From positions 13,832,210-13,896,209 of the forward strand of contig NC_087071.1 in assembly GCF_963678635.1 (NCBI RefSeq): a DNA stretch of 64,000 nt, written 5' to 3'. This stretch comes from Symsagittifera roscoffensis (lineage: Eukaryota; Xenacoelomorpha; Acoela; Convolutidae). The stretch's first letter is position 1, and every line of letters begins with the position of its first letter. Under the pieces are notes generated by a model. That model was not told the origin of the DNA. It saw nothing but the letters and a program-made list of their open reading frames with translations, and did no database searches. The position numbers and the translations under genes were made by a program. Shown here piece by piece: positions 35,285 to 50,200 of the stretch.

Positions 35285-38200
35285 CTGAAAAAAAAAATGA
35301 TAATTAACCAAGCGTTAACAAATACCTTGGCAGAAAGCTTTTAAGCCGAAAAAAAATCAACAAGATTTAACACTTATGAAAAGTCCCCCTCGCCCTCAAA
35401 ACAAACAAACAGAAAACATTAATTGGCCGTTTATTGAACCAACATGAGACAGCTAACACGATTTAATATAGCCCGAAAACTAGAAAGCCCAAAAAAAAAC
35501 GAAGTCAAAAAAATGAAGAAAAAAAAGTTAAGACTAATAAGAAGTTATTACGCCCCCCCTCGCCCTCAAAACACAGACACGCAAACACACACACACGCAC
35601 ACTTTTTTCGCTAGTCAAAGGACGTAATATGAGGCCGATATATAATAAACCAAAATCTATCAACCCGAAAAAAAAAGAAAAAAAAACAAGGCAAGGAAAA
35701 AATCGTTGTCATGAAAAATTTGAATTACAATTTCTATTAAGATGTTTAACATTTTGTTCAATCCCTTGAAACAACTCGAAATTAGGTCACTAAGCCGATA
35801 AAATATAGACGGAAATTAATTGGGCAGAATAAAACTTTTAATCGAAAACGAAAACAAAAAAGAAATATATACGATGTCAAGGTTGAAAAAATTACAGAGA
35901 AACAGCAGAGGTAAATCAGAACACTAAAAGCAACTATATTGTTAAAAAACTTAAATTCAAATAGACTATTTAGTTGGATGGTAAAAACAAAACAGAAACT
36001 AAGCCGACTGCATGCATGCTAAAACCTGTGAAGTGCTGAAGTTTACTGCATGCATGCTGATATCTGTAGACAAAGTTGTTTACGGTGCAGAAAAAAGTGC
36101 AGTACCCGATTGCATTACCCTTGCTATCGCAAGGGTAAACCATAATAAACAGAAGCAAAAGCAAACCTTTGATGACTTAAGCGAATCTATATGCACGGAA
36201 CGAGGATCAATTTGGAGCATAACCAAATCATAAGCACTACTTGATATGTTATTGTAAGAAAAATCAATGTTTCTCCAATTTCTATCGCGCTGAGAAAATC
36301 CGAAAAAAGGTAAAAAATGTTGCACTTATGGAAAATGCGCTGCTTATTCGATCAATAGATGATCGAAATTCTTTCATCTGGGAATAATAGCCACTTTCAA
36401 TTGGGGCCAACAGACTATTGAAAAAGTGCTGCTTGAGAATACCGAAAAAAAAACGACTAAAATTTTCTAAAATATTCTCAAAAAAAATATGGCTTAAACT
36501 TCTTTGATTTTCAAAAATAACTAATGATTGACACTTTTTTGATGGAACTAACCCAATATGAGCAAAAACAGATCAACGTATTTTTTTTATTTCGCTGGTA
36601 TTGGCACTGATCTCAAAGGAGATACTGACACATTTTAAGAATGACACTTTTTTGATGAAACTACCCCAAATGTGAGCAAGAAGGATCAACGGGATATTTC
36701 AAAATCAAAAACCACTTTTGAAGATATACGCCAATCTCGTGTCATTTTCACTTTAGTTATTGGAGAGCATAATTTGCATTCCTTAGAGCAAATGAATATT
36801 AACTGAACTTAATCAAATTCGAGCACTTACTGTTAATTTGGTAAATGACCGCAATACGAGTGTGCTCCAGACGTTGAACTTAAAATAGGCAACTATGAGC
36901 AAAGCAACTAGGCAACATGAAAAGCAACTAGGGAGCAAAGCATACAAAAAGAAAGCCAGGCAGGGAAATAAAAAATATTGAATAAAAACTTTACTCGAGT
37001 GGCAAAGCTGCACTTCGCAAACACAGGCAACAAAAAAACGACAAAAAACATCTCTAAAAGGTGAAATAAGAAAGGTAAAAATAAGCCTTGAACAAAATTT
37101 TTTTTGCCATGTAACAAATTTAAACTTCCGATCTCGAGATTTGGACTCTCGCATCCTCAAATCTGCGATACGCTTCCTTGGAAATTTGCCTACATCTGCG
37201 ACCAATAAAGCAGCAACCGACGCTAATAAACTGTTAGAGCAATGCAGCAAAAAACTGAATATAAACTAATGCAACAATAATAACTCTGCAAGCAACAAAT
37301 TGAGGAAACTTTGCACGCAATTAAATGGAAATTGTAAACTCGAAGTGTGTATAAATTATGCGTTTCAAAAGTTTTCGAAATAATAAGTTGAAAAATTTCT
37401 GCAATGGAGTTTTGGTTTTTGTACAAATGTAACAAACAAACAGCATTTATCGGATCAATTGAACTAAAATGCAACAACAGTTAACTTTTTATTATTCGAA
37501 CGCAAGACATAGGCTAATACTACCCATGCTGCCTGCTGCAAAAACTGTCACAAATCAAAAATAGAACTCACATTTGTGACTTAGGTTGCAAAAAGTAGAC
37601 CTGTAAAATCGCTTAACGCTCTGCTTGTGTAATCACCTTATAATACAACAGTTAGACTAAGTTTAGTTCGAGTTAGGGGCGAGCAACCAGTGAAACAAAT
37701 AATAATTAGTGATTCAATTTATTAACCTCCTAGTTCGCTCACACATAGCCAACAGAGACATGGAAAATAGTCAACAAACGCAAGAAAACAACAAAAACTG
37801 AATTGTTTTTAAAAACTCTGAACTTTCGAAAGCCGAAAAAATAGATACTTTACAGCTCCTTGAACAATTTATTATTGACAATTTTTCCATAAAAATAATC
37901 CAATTTGAGAAATCTGGATCAAAAGGTAAAATTTGTATTTCGCTGGGAAATCTGATAATTAAACTCCATGTTCGAAACTAGAAGTCGATCACGGTTTTTG
38001 TGACTTTTACACTTTTGATGTTCAATAGTGGAGTTTTCCTTCCTTTTAACAATGGAAACGCAATGAACTTTTTAAAAAAATCACAAATCAAACCTCGAAA
38101 AATTAAAATTAAGTTTGAACAGATTTTCAGATTTTTTTCGGAAAACAAACAAACAAAAGAAATCACCAAGCCCTATATAAGAGTCTTCACTACATTCATT

Positions 38201-41200
38201 ACTCTTAAAAACACTTCGGGCATTTAACTTAAACTTGAAAAAAAACAAGCTCGACCCTCCAAAAATACATTAACACAGAGATACGAAGCTGCACATGGCG
38301 AACACAAGCAAAACAAACAGCATTAAATAGCTCCAAAGAGGCAACAAAAAAGACACAAAATGCTCTCAAAATTGAAAAACTCTCCATTACCATAATCAAA
38401 AACTGGCGTTTACCAGTCTAAGGCCCTGTCATCTCTTCCATATTTTGGTGATATGTTACAATAGCTGGCAATTTTGAGAACTATTTGAGTAGTGCATGTA
38501 TTAAAATTGAGAACTACAGTGCATAATACAGTCATTTTATTTTAAATTAATTTTACATGCTACTAAGATAGTTTTTGTAAATACATTACTTTGTCAGATG
38601 AAATTCCATTCAAAAAATCAAAGTTCATATTTCTTTTGTCTAAAAGACTATAAATACTGTTCGAAATAAAAACAAAGAGCGATCAGCTACTTAATTTCAA
38701 TCTGCCACCTGTTGGAACATATCACAAATAGTAGTTTTGCCATCAAAATGAGCTAATTTTTACGCGAGTTGGGTTACAGCAAGAAAGTACAATCGTGTTA
38801 TAACACTACGCTAGCTAGCAAAATTCCATTAGGTCTTCAAGAAAAAAATCTACGATAAAGTTTCAAGGTAGAAAAGTCTTCGGGTATAAAGAACGAAGAA
38901 ACATTACGCGAAAGCGACGATGGGTTGAAACTCCTTCATTGATGAAAGTTCGAATCGCGACAGGCCACTTAGTTCATATGATTGGTCGGCCGTTCTCGCT
39001 CAGGTTTGCGACTTCGGCTGAGATTTAATTACCTGCAAGAATGCTATTAGATATTGCAGCACACTTCTGTTCGGCTCATTGAGCTGTTCTGCCAATTGCA
39101 CCACTCCTGAGGTGATGTCACTCTCGTTACTATTACTGCTGACACTGTTGATGAATTGGGAGTAGCAGTGCATTGGAATGAGGGGTTCGTCTAGTTGTCG
39201 CAGCCACTGCTTCAGAACCTAAATAGACACAATATGACAGCATAATATGGCAGCAAGAACAAAAAATAATTACGACCAGTTTTTCGCAAATTCCAAAAAG
39301 TAAAGCAAACACGTTCTTTAACGAATCAGTGAACATGTTTTAGGGAGCCATTCATCGCATGAGTTCTCAATGCAAAAATTCAAAATAAAATTTACTGATT
39401 TGTTATCGGAAAAGGCCAAGAATATAGCAAACTTTCATCAAAAATTTTAAGCAAAACTGCAGTAAAATTAAGAACAGAAAGAAGATTATTCGTCCACAAA
39501 TCTTGTTAAATAATAAATTCAATTTCCTTCATCACGATTTAAAACCAAAAGCTTAGGAAAAGAAAAGATAACCATATTGAATTTACTCTGGCTAGCACGT
39601 TTGTGTCGTAGTGTTGCCAGAACTTGTGGTTGTCGAGAGAGGGAGGATTTGAGGCCGGCTGTGAATTGAGGGCCACTTTCAGTTTCTGGCTCTGCTCTGC
39701 ATCACCCGACACTCTGAAAGGGATATTCAACATTGAATTGATGTTTTAAATACAAACGTTTACGTTTAATGAAATAACAATACCATAATATACATGACTA
39801 AAAAACTATTTCCTGGCTACATTACCTCAATATTTTTCTAAGTTCTTCTCATGATAGACTTACAAACAAATATTCATTATGATGAAATATTCAAAAAAGT
39901 ACATGAACTATTTTATACCATCAGAACTTCAGACTAAGCGCAATGTCTGAACGACAACGGCAGCACTGGAAGATAAGAAATACAACCAAAATTACCCACC
40001 TTTGTCTTAGCTAGCTACCTACGTTTCTAACTACCTACCCCCCCCCCCCCCCGTGATATAGATGTTTTATAATTTACGTTGTAATCATTGATTTTATGAT
40101 CTGTTTGTATTTAGGGTGTAACTAAGCCACTTTTGATGAAAACTGCCACAGGTGATCAAAAATTTGAAATATTAACGTACAGTAGTTATTATATTAAACA
40201 ATACATGTGAGGGGGGGGGGGTACAAGAGCCATCACTGACCTCAGAATGCCCTCTTGTAGATGTCCCTTCCTGGTTACAATCTGAGAGATAAGTGCATGT
40301 AGTATCCAAGGGATGTCCAGTGAGTTGATACTCTTAATCTCACTCTCTTTCTGAGCCTGTATGAGGTCGCACAGACAGGATCCAAATACAGGCTGTTGGT
40401 GTAGGCCATTCTGAAACACGATAGATTAATGAATTTGAGAAGGAAAACAAGTCGTCATAGCAGAGCTCTGCATGTTCCAACTGCCGGTTTAATTCCTTGT
40501 AAATATTTAGATTCAATAATATTTAAAATTTAAATCCACACATAATCAACTTTAAAATCTACCGCTGAAAATCATCTAGACTTGCGACTGATTACAAGTT
40601 ATTGATGAATTTAGCGTCTTTTAATATCTTTTAAAACAAATTAGCTTGTCTCGCTTAAATTTAGAATGATTTTGAGCTGCTACTGCTAATGCAGCCTTCC
40701 AACTTAGCGACTTAGGTTGATTTGCGACTTAGGTTAGAATTAAGTTGCATCGTACTATCGCTAGGCTACGCTCGCGTAAATCATAAGGGCATTGGAAAAG
40801 TATATATGCTCCAAACATATCCAAAAAAGCTGATTTTCAGATGCCCACCAATTCCATGAAAATCATCGTGTAAACAAAGTCAATTAGGGGAAAAATTCTA
40901 GTACCTGGTTGCAGTACTTTTGATTTTTGCAAGAGTAAAAACCTTCCCCTCACGCAAGACTTAGTGCCTATTCACTGTTACCCTATAATCCCTTAAATAC
41001 CTTAGCAGCTACTCGTATATTGTATGTTAGTTACCCTAGAACCATGATGTTGCGCAATTGTCCATCAACCCACAAAGCACTAAATTCTCGACAAAATGAG
41101 ATTTTGAACATAATTACACACTATCTTATTATCCGTTACACTCATCGGTACCTCAATTCAGTTTACTTCTCAAGTCTATAACTGTGGGAAAAAAAATTGG

Positions 41201-44200
41201 CGAACAATCTTCCCACTACATCAATTTTGATTTTTTCTCGAGGGGTCTGAAACTGGTACGAAGCAACAAATTGACAATAGAAAAAAATAGTTTCCCAATT
41301 AGCTGAAAGCGTGTTTTACTGACCCTGGCAGCCACCACCTCCTCCACAGTCGGTCTTTTACTCCTCATCATCTGAGTGGAGTTATCCTCCAGTGCTTTAA
41401 TCCTTCTCATTCTCTTCATCTGTTTCCAACAGTGCACTGCATACTTCTTGCACGGAATTGAACACAACTGAAAACAAAAATAGTGAACTCTGTTGAAAAC
41501 AAACAGTGACCATTACGACACCAAGCTCGTTACTTTGGAATTGGTTTGGATTCCGCATGCATTGTCCCTATATTTTCCCTGGAATCCGCATAACTTTTGT
41601 TGGATTCCGCATTATTTTGAAAATTCCTTAAGTCGGAATTCTGATGGAATCGAACAAAATTTCATTTAAAAGTATCGCATAAAATTTCTATTTGATCTTT
41701 ATTTTTATTGGATGTTTTTATTCCAATATTCGACCGCTAAAACCATCAAAACGTCAGAGAAAAGACCAAAAAGCACAGTACTTGGAATAAAACACAGCTG
41801 AAAACAAAAGTATGATAAAAACATTCGATCCTACAAATAAATTTACTCATGAGCCCTATTTTGAACACTACCAACATTTCGAACTCATTTTTTGAACTCA
41901 TATTTTTTCCTTGGAATCTGAAAATTCAGTTTTAGCCATGTTAATTTTATAGATTTGCAAAAAGGATTTACCTAGCTCTCATCGCAGTACCGCAAAAAAA
42001 CTCAAATCTGAATGAATTTTAAGCAAAACCAAATAGTAAAACGCCTGAAAATGGCTCTTTTTTAATTTTTCAAGAGTTCTCGTGATGTACAGCTAATGTA
42101 CATATTAATGCCGTTGAGTGAACGAGAAATTTTGAGCCCAAAATTTATTTCACTCCTTTAAAACTAGGTTTTTAACTTCAAAACGTTTCTTTTATTGACC
42201 TTTTCAAGTGTAGTGGTGATTCCCAAAACATCTTCGTCCAACTGACCGCCATCCCCCTCCGACAACAAACCCAGAACTGAATCCTCCCCTTTTCGATCCC
42301 CAGCCCCTCCGCTCTCCCTTTCTTCATCGTTGTCGTCTTCCAATGTGAACTCGATCAAGAAGTGTTCCAGATATTTCACAATTCTATCCGAAGGGGCGAA
42401 AAAGGAAAGGAAGATGGCGAGCAGTTCCCAACCTTGCTTCACACTTGACCTAAAAATGAATTTAAACTCAGATATTTTTTAACTTAGTTGAATATTAGCG
42501 CGATAGGGCATGTTGGAATTCAACTTTGAAACTTCAAGCAAAACAAAATCTCTTCTACCCACATCGATTCTAGAGGAATAAAAGATTTGGCAAATAGCAA
42601 TATTATCAAAAAAAAAATGCTCAAACATCTGAATTTTGCATGCAATCTTCCCCATTTCGAGCCATTGTGGTGTAAAAAATTGTGCTTTCTCTTTTTTATC
42701 AAAAATTCCTTTCGAAAAACAACGCATAATTTTTTATTGAAAAAAAACGCATAATCATTTAAACACTCAGTTGCCAACTTCACAACTTTTATGGCCAATC
42801 ATAGTCTAATAATCAAAACATCGAAAAAAAAGTTATATCGAATATCTTTCAGTTGTGTATAGTTTAAAAGACGTTGTTTAGTTGAAAATTTTCACGTATT
42901 TGATGCTTTTGTTACAAACGGCCTCAAAAATTTTGAAGGAGAATCTATTTAGGTATCAATCTAAAGCGCAAATTTGTGAACCGGATCTATTTCTGCGAGG
43001 AAACTGTGGTAAATGTTCAATTTCCAAATGTTCGTTATATACTCACTGTCTGGAGTTGTCAATGCTCTGTTTGCACACTTGTAGAATCAGCTCATCTCTC
43101 AACTGCACAATCTCCCACCCCTTCACAGCCAACTCCACTGCACACAAAATCTGCAATAGATTTTCAAACGCTAAATTAACATTTGAACAGAGAGGCGAAG
43201 CTGCGCTTAGCGATTTACTTGCGGGAACACGACCAAAAAACAGTTCTATCAAGTGAAATAGGGAAAGAAAGCCTCGAATTAGCAAAAGTTCGGCTTTGTG
43301 TCGAATTCGAATCTGAGATGTAGCAAATTTGGGTCTCACGCACTAACCTCGTCAGATACGGATGATTGAAGACCCCGAAAACTAGCCACCAATAAGGCAG
43401 CTGCATATGCTAATAAATTGCCAATTAGATGCAGCAAAAGTAACACCGCATACAAAAATACACAATTTTGCATGTAATAAATCGGAAAGCAGAAAGCCAA
43501 ATGATGTATAAATTATTCATTAAAAAAAAATTGCGAGATACATTTAGTTGGAAAATTTCTGAGATCGAGCTTTTCATCATTGTACTGCTGTTTGAAACTG
43601 ATTGATTGAAGCTGTTTGAATTTAAAATGTATCAGCTTTGTTAATTTTTTACTAATCAAATGTCAAAGCACATATGATATCACACTGCTACTGCAGCCTA
43701 CCGATTCAAAAATGCTTCCAGAAGTAGAACTTCTATTTGCGACTTAGGTTGAAAAAAAGAAAGTTGGTACTAATGGACTTTGCAAACTCCAACACGAGCT
43801 CGTACTTTCTCGATAAATATATCATAGAATATGAAATCGTTAAATACATCACAGAATGTGCAACAATGCAACAAGAATGCTCGTATATCAGGGCAAAGCA
43901 CTGAATGTTCCGACTGCTCCTTAATTCAAATCGAATAGTTTTTGGTTGAAAAAATTATTGAAAAACTATAAATTATGGACAATATCACAGATCAAGTATG
44001 AAAATTTGAGTCATTCGAAATCATTATGACCAATTAGCTAGCCTTAATTCAAACTTTGAACGATTTTGTTGAGCGGTAGAATTCGCCAAGCATAATAATT
44101 CGCGTTACTCTTTCAGAATTATGGATAAAATCTACAAAGCGCTTATAAATTAGTCCAGAGCATGGTCAAATTGGCAATTTTAAAACTCCCAAAACTTTGC

Positions 44201-47200
44201 AAAAAAAGATCGGATGTAAAATATCTTTTTTTACTTGATTTCAGGGAGTCAATATCTTCAATGGGCATAAATTATTTTTGTTAATCGCAAAAATAGACTG
44301 AATAAAAAAAACCGCTCCAAGCACCATTCTGGAACATAAACTTTCAGTACGAACGTTCATTAAACATCATCACCTGCAAGTCTTCCTCTGAGTTCGGACC
44401 ACGATTTGAGTTGGTATTTGTGTTGTGCTTTCTATCTCCCATGTATTGCTGCACCAATTTGAAACAGTCGACTGCTTCCTTTTTGAATCTCTTGTCTGCA
44501 ATTAGTGGTTCCCGAATCACATCCTAAATATTAAAAGTTGATTCAAAACCTAGTAAATAATTTAGCAATATTTATTTGCAATATTTTTAAACAATAATAA
44601 GGCTTAGCAATATTTTATTTCAAAATATCCACGAATAAACGAGTTCGGCATAATTAATTTTAGAACCTTCAAACTTCGAAGAAAAGAAATAGAAATACAT
44701 CACAGTAAAGCTCCTCTAAATATTTCAAGAAATTTTCATGATTAATTGAAAGTTTTTGTTGCTCAAAAGCTAATCTTTCTATTCCTCTGAACAATCTGAA
44801 AAATTGTCCAGAGGGTTAATATTGTCCGACTGTTAATATTGAAAAACAAGTTTATTTTTGGAACTTGGTCCACCGTTTTCAGTATTAACCTTAGTCCATT
44901 TCATCACATCAGAGGTGGTCTGTTTCTTCTTAAACAGCCCGCTCTTTCTGGCCAGGTCCAGAGTAGCCCCTGACCCGCTCACTCCTCGAGAAAAGGGAAG
45001 AGCAGGATCATTCTGACTACTGTTCGTCTGTTGATTATTCGTCAGACTACGATTGTTAGAATCCAGGCTACCGCTAAAAGCAAGCAAAAACTGAGAATTA
45101 GGGCTACAAAAAAAAAACTCCACCCATCTTCGTCCTTATACCGGTGAAACTTTTGTTCACTGTGTCAACAATTGGCTCCATACTTCCACTAGAAGCAAGC
45201 AAACGGAGGGTATTTCTAGCAATGCTTCTACAGGGCCAATAAACATTAAATGTTAGGCGTTTAGCAAATGCAGTTTTCTTGTTCTATCAACATTTTAATT
45301 AGAAAGCAAATTGTAGTTCCAACCTGCCGCTAAAAGAAAGAAAAACTATCTATCAGGATTCCAATCAAGTATTAATAAAAAAACGCAAATACGAACTAAA
45401 AGAATTGTGAAAATAATTGTAATTGAAAATTATTTTCAAATTTTTTGAAACTATTTAAAATATTCTTCAGTATCGAAACATCAGAAAAACTTCTTTAATA
45501 TGGATTTGATGTCTTTGATTTAAAAAAAACTTCGAAACCTATCAGCTAATTGGATATATCTACCTTGGGTTGAATATTGATTCTTGTATGACACCAACAG
45601 GAAGCCCAATGTCAAATGGATTCACAGTTCTATGTTCTGTTTCTGGAATCACAACTGGAAAGTTTTTCGGTTCATTTAGATCATTTCCACTTAGAATTGA
45701 ATTGTTCTCATAGAAGGCTTGATGACGCTTAGTGCAAGTTGCATCGCTTGAATCTGGATCGTCGTAATCGTTGTAGGTCTAAGCAGAGCTTTCATTTTAT
45801 TTTGAACAAGATAGCCGATAGATAGCACAGCATCTATATATTGCATAATCGACATCGACTACAGTTTTTACAGACAAGAACAAAAATTAACGCAATGAAA
45901 AAGAAAAAATATTTAAGAATTTCAATTTTTAAAGAAAAAAATATTCCTTTAAAGTTTTTCGAATTTCAGAAACAATTTATGATTGGCCTTTTTTGAAATA
46001 AAAATTAATCCAATTTAGATAAAACACTGGAGCGACATGTAAATTTTTATATTCCGCTGGAAAATCTTAAAAGTAAAACCGACTTTCGAAACTAGAACTC
46101 GATCATTTTTTTGTGACCTTTACACTTTTGAGAGTAAACAAATGAAATTATCTAAGCATAGGAGAAATCAAAAGTCCAAACGCAAAAAATTAGATTTGAA
46201 GGTTACCAAACTTTAAATTTTTCCTGAAAAAAAAAAACAATTCAAAGAACCTCAAGACCTACATATGAAAATCCTCGTTTTTTTTTCAATTTTTTTTGAG
46301 AATTTTTTTAACTTTTAATGCGAAGGACGCGTTAAATGAAGCTTCAAAAACCCGCTTATCTAAGGAATGTTACTGTCTAGACTTGTGTTTTTTCTCGATG
46401 CTGGGAAAACTTTAATGTAGTTCGAATCACAACTGAACGAGCTATATTATGATATATGACTCAATACACTCTGATTATAATTGTTTTATCTGATTTTGCG
46501 TGAAAATAAGAAACATAGCCAGTCGATAGCTCGAAAAGAGTCAATGAACTCAAAGAAACGGAAAACAGAAAAAAAGAACTAAGTATAAAAAACAGTTGAA
46601 TTCGAGAGCGATAAAAGAGTAGTAAGTCCTTACTACTCTTTTATCGCTCTCGAATTCAACTGTTTTTTATACTTAGTTCTTTTTTTTCTGTTTTCCGTTT
46701 CTTTGAGTTCATACATACGGAAAGTTAACCGCGTATTGAGGTCTGATCTCGTGATATGACATCGCTAGATATCCAATCATGTTCATAATTTAATAATCAT
46801 CGCGATGCTCATCCACTCTTAAAAGATGTTAAAAACTAAAATAAAAAAGGCAAAGTCCCTCCCCACTTTTAGTGGTCGGAACAAAAAACCGTTGTCGTAC
46901 CTCGTACAGCAAGTATTCCTGTTCGCTGCACGGCTGATCATATATATTCTGCAAATCAGCGCCCATTCCTGCGCCAGTCCTATTATCTCCCCTCGTAAAA
47001 CTCCCCTCGCCCATTTCATTGTCCAGATTGCCGCTTATTAAGGATTCACTCTCTATCGTATACACAGTATTGTCAATTGTCGATGGGAATTTGTGATATT
47101 GGAAGTTGATTGAATCATAAGTGTAAGATTGTTTTGAGAGCTGGTTGTTCGATAGTTGGATCGATCTAGACTGTTCGCTGCAATCAGAAGGCGTCGAAAG

Positions 47201-50200
47201 CATACTCTCCTAAATATGCAAGAGTTTGAAACGTGGGGAGCGGTGGTGAAAAGGCTAAGATTCTGCTTCGCAATCTAAAGGCTTTAAAATCTCGTATGTT
47301 GGACCTTTTCCTAGTAAATAAACAACATAACCTTAAAATGGAAGTTTTTTGATCACATTAAAGACAAAGACACCAGTAATTCGAGACCTTAGTACCCCAT
47401 TGCATGCAATCATTATCAAACTTTAAGACACAAACAACCTTAATATTTTACCTTTGACGAAAAAGCAGCATTCATGTTTTTCCTATTCGTCACTGGGCTC
47501 GATAGTGATTCTTGTGAGAAACCTTCATCCAAATTCCTCTTTATATTCCCAACTCCACCCATGATCAAACCACTACTAGATGGGTTATGTTGCGACTGAC
47601 TATTACCACTGAAGTTACTGTGATTTGCAGATTCGGTCATTTCTAGATTTGACCCCTTTGGAGGTCGCGCTGGTGAATTTGATGACCTTGAATTGATTCT
47701 TCGGTTTAACTTCGAGTCGGCTAGGATATCACGCGAGGCGGGAGGAGTGAATTTAGCACCTAAAATGAAAACAAAGATTTCATAATTCATACTCAGGCAT
47801 ATTTAAAATTTTATTTGATCGGACCCGATATCCAATATAACTATCAGGCGCAAATCTATTGTCTTTGTTTCGAGGGGGAGGGGCGGATTTTTATGGTCGA
47901 CCAAATTGATTTTCCCATTCCTTCTCCAAACACTATAAAAAACGTCTTTTGCCCAGAATTTTTGCAACTCAAGTTTTTTCTGCGCGTGCTATGTCTGAAA
48001 GTTGGTGTTCATTGGCGACGAAGGCGCGTTTATCCAAACTTGAAGTGGTCGGGTAAAAATCATGTTATAAAATTTTTCCAAAGGTGGAATCTTTCGGAGG
48101 TCAAAATGTCGAATACCTGAGAAGAACATAGTTGCGTCCACTAACTGCCCCTGAATCATCTACTGCATCTAACTTTTTTCAAAATAATCTTCAATAATTT
48201 ACCTTGGAAATACAAACCCAAGCGCGGGAAACTTTTTATTTCCATCAAACGACTTTCACTAACTCACCTATCGAATAAACACTTTCGCGACATTCCGATG
48301 ACATCGTCGTGTTTTCATACTCATTACCACCCCCAACTTCCAAACTCGCCTCCAGCAAACTCAAACGATCTTCGATCTCGCTCTCATTCTCATTATAAAT
48401 ACTTTCCACGTTATCGTCATCGATATCATTGTTGTTTTCTGAACAATCTTCGTCTTCATTTAACATCAAATCAGTTTCAGTTTCTAACAAATCTTCGTTT
48501 TCATCGTCGATAATTTCTTCCTCGCCCGAAAGATTTTCCAAATTTTCCATCAAATTCTTTTCTTCTTCATCACTTGTATTTGCAACGTCGTCGTAAATTC
48601 TCCCCATTAATGAAACCTCATCATCTTTACTGTCAATTTCGTGGAAACTTTTCCTGCTTTCTTGAAAACTTCTTCTATTTTCGTGAACATTTTTCTTAAT
48701 TGGTTGAACAAATGAGATGTTCGGCTTAACGAGCGTTTCTGGAAAACTGTGTTTTCTGTTCTCGTAGAGCATCGAGCTCGTGTAATTAGTTAGTGTTTCA
48801 TAAGTTTCACTATCTTGCTTTGTATTCGAATTATAGTTATTGGTTCTAATTTTAGGCGCATTTTCTAAAGAGTCGACACTTATGTTACTTGCAGATTTTT
48901 CCCGAAGATTTTGATTTTCATTAATAAAGTCACGACTTCCGCGCGAAAACCGCTGACAATAATCTGCATTTTCGAACGGGTTTCTAGAGTTCACATTTGG
49001 TTCACATGGATATTTTTGACAATCTTCAAGCTTCGGAGTATTATTTGTATTTTCGTATAGGGCATCAGTTGACAAACTTGTTGCATTTCTTAAATTTTCA
49101 TAATAATCGCTGTTATAATGTTCAGTTTCAAATTGAACTTCAGAAATAAAATTTGAATCCGAAAACAAATCGGTATGAGATTTGCAGTTTCTAAACGGTA
49201 CTAACTGCGATTTGGAGTTTTCATTTTTTGAACAATTTTCGAAATCGTTTTCGAATTGAGCGTTAAAATTGTCGTTCGAATTCTGATTGTTTCTTGCACT
49301 GCAGATAAGATTGTCAGACGAAAGGTTGAAATTGTTTGTTAGTTGGAAGCGAGATACATTTGTGAGGTTTACAGGTTGACAGTTCGCATTGTTAAAATTA
49401 CTGAAGTTGTCAATTTGGCGAGCTTGACGAGGATTGAATTCTAAAATATATTTTTAAAAATGTACCCAAAAGTTCATAACGAGACATTGATTTAGTTTTG
49501 TCAATTCTGATGAACCTTTCCCAAAATCTTCCTAAATTGTTTTAAATTGACTTTCTGATAAATCTGAATTATTACTGTTGTGGTAATCAAAAAATTCAGC
49601 GATGGGCGAGTTTTAAATATTTTGAAAATTTAGACTTTTTGGTAGGTCGATCAAACTCAGATTTCCCCCAAACATCGAGAAGAAAATGCGTCGAAAACTT
49701 GACCACCTCTAGCCCCAATTTAGCTTTCGCTTGAAAAGGAGAATTCTAGATAAATGATGTGCAGTCATTGTTAGAATAGAACTACTCAAGCGTAAAACAT
49801 GGCAAGGTCTAAGTATAATAGTTGGGTATCTAAATTATAGATGGATCCCTAGTAAATATTTATGCTCTATAAAAGCATAGGTAGTTTTCTGCCTTTTGAG
49901 ATTAAAATTGCTGCTCGTTAGAGGTGCGGGAAATGAAAAAGAGCCCCAATTGGAAACTTTTAAGCCCATGGACTCACCGTGTTGTCTGCTGTTGTGGTGT
50001 GAGTAGGTAGTCGGGTCCAAATGAGGAGTTGCACTTCTCTGTCCATTGAATGGAGCAACTCTTTCCTCGTGTTTATTGCTGTTCACGTGAAGCTTGTTAA
50101 CCTGCCTCGTTTGCACTTGTTCAGGCTGAAAAGATGAGTAATTTTGTCTTAATATACAACTTCGTAAAATCAACAACTAAGCCGTAAAATTGATATTTAT

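Larger units (their letters stand above)
35285..39032 (-). other. ARHGAP39 last intron, 3.7 kb
   Basis: It contains a SINE family T copy (36.96-37.60 kb), a family F copy (37.85-38.23 kb), two diverged copies of a unit starting CCCCTCGCCCTCAAAACA (35.38 and 35.55 kb, about 172 apart), and a 113-base spaced repeat TGACACTTTTTTGATG at 36529 and 36642. A 10-base stem lies at 36115-36138. A SINE-like fragment with GAAGCTGCACATGGCGAACA is at 38.28 kb. Confidence 0.7.
45779..46900 (-). other. ARHGAP39 intron with long palindrome and repeat family F copy
   Basis: 1,122 bases. It contains a family F copy (45.95-46.28 kb) and the 82-base palindrome at 46545-46711. Confidence 0.8.

Noticed and set aside
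47815-48120. 101-codon plus-strand frame in an ARHGAP39 intron
   Set aside because: No recognisable domain, antisense to the gene, and no splice signals that would connect it to other exons.
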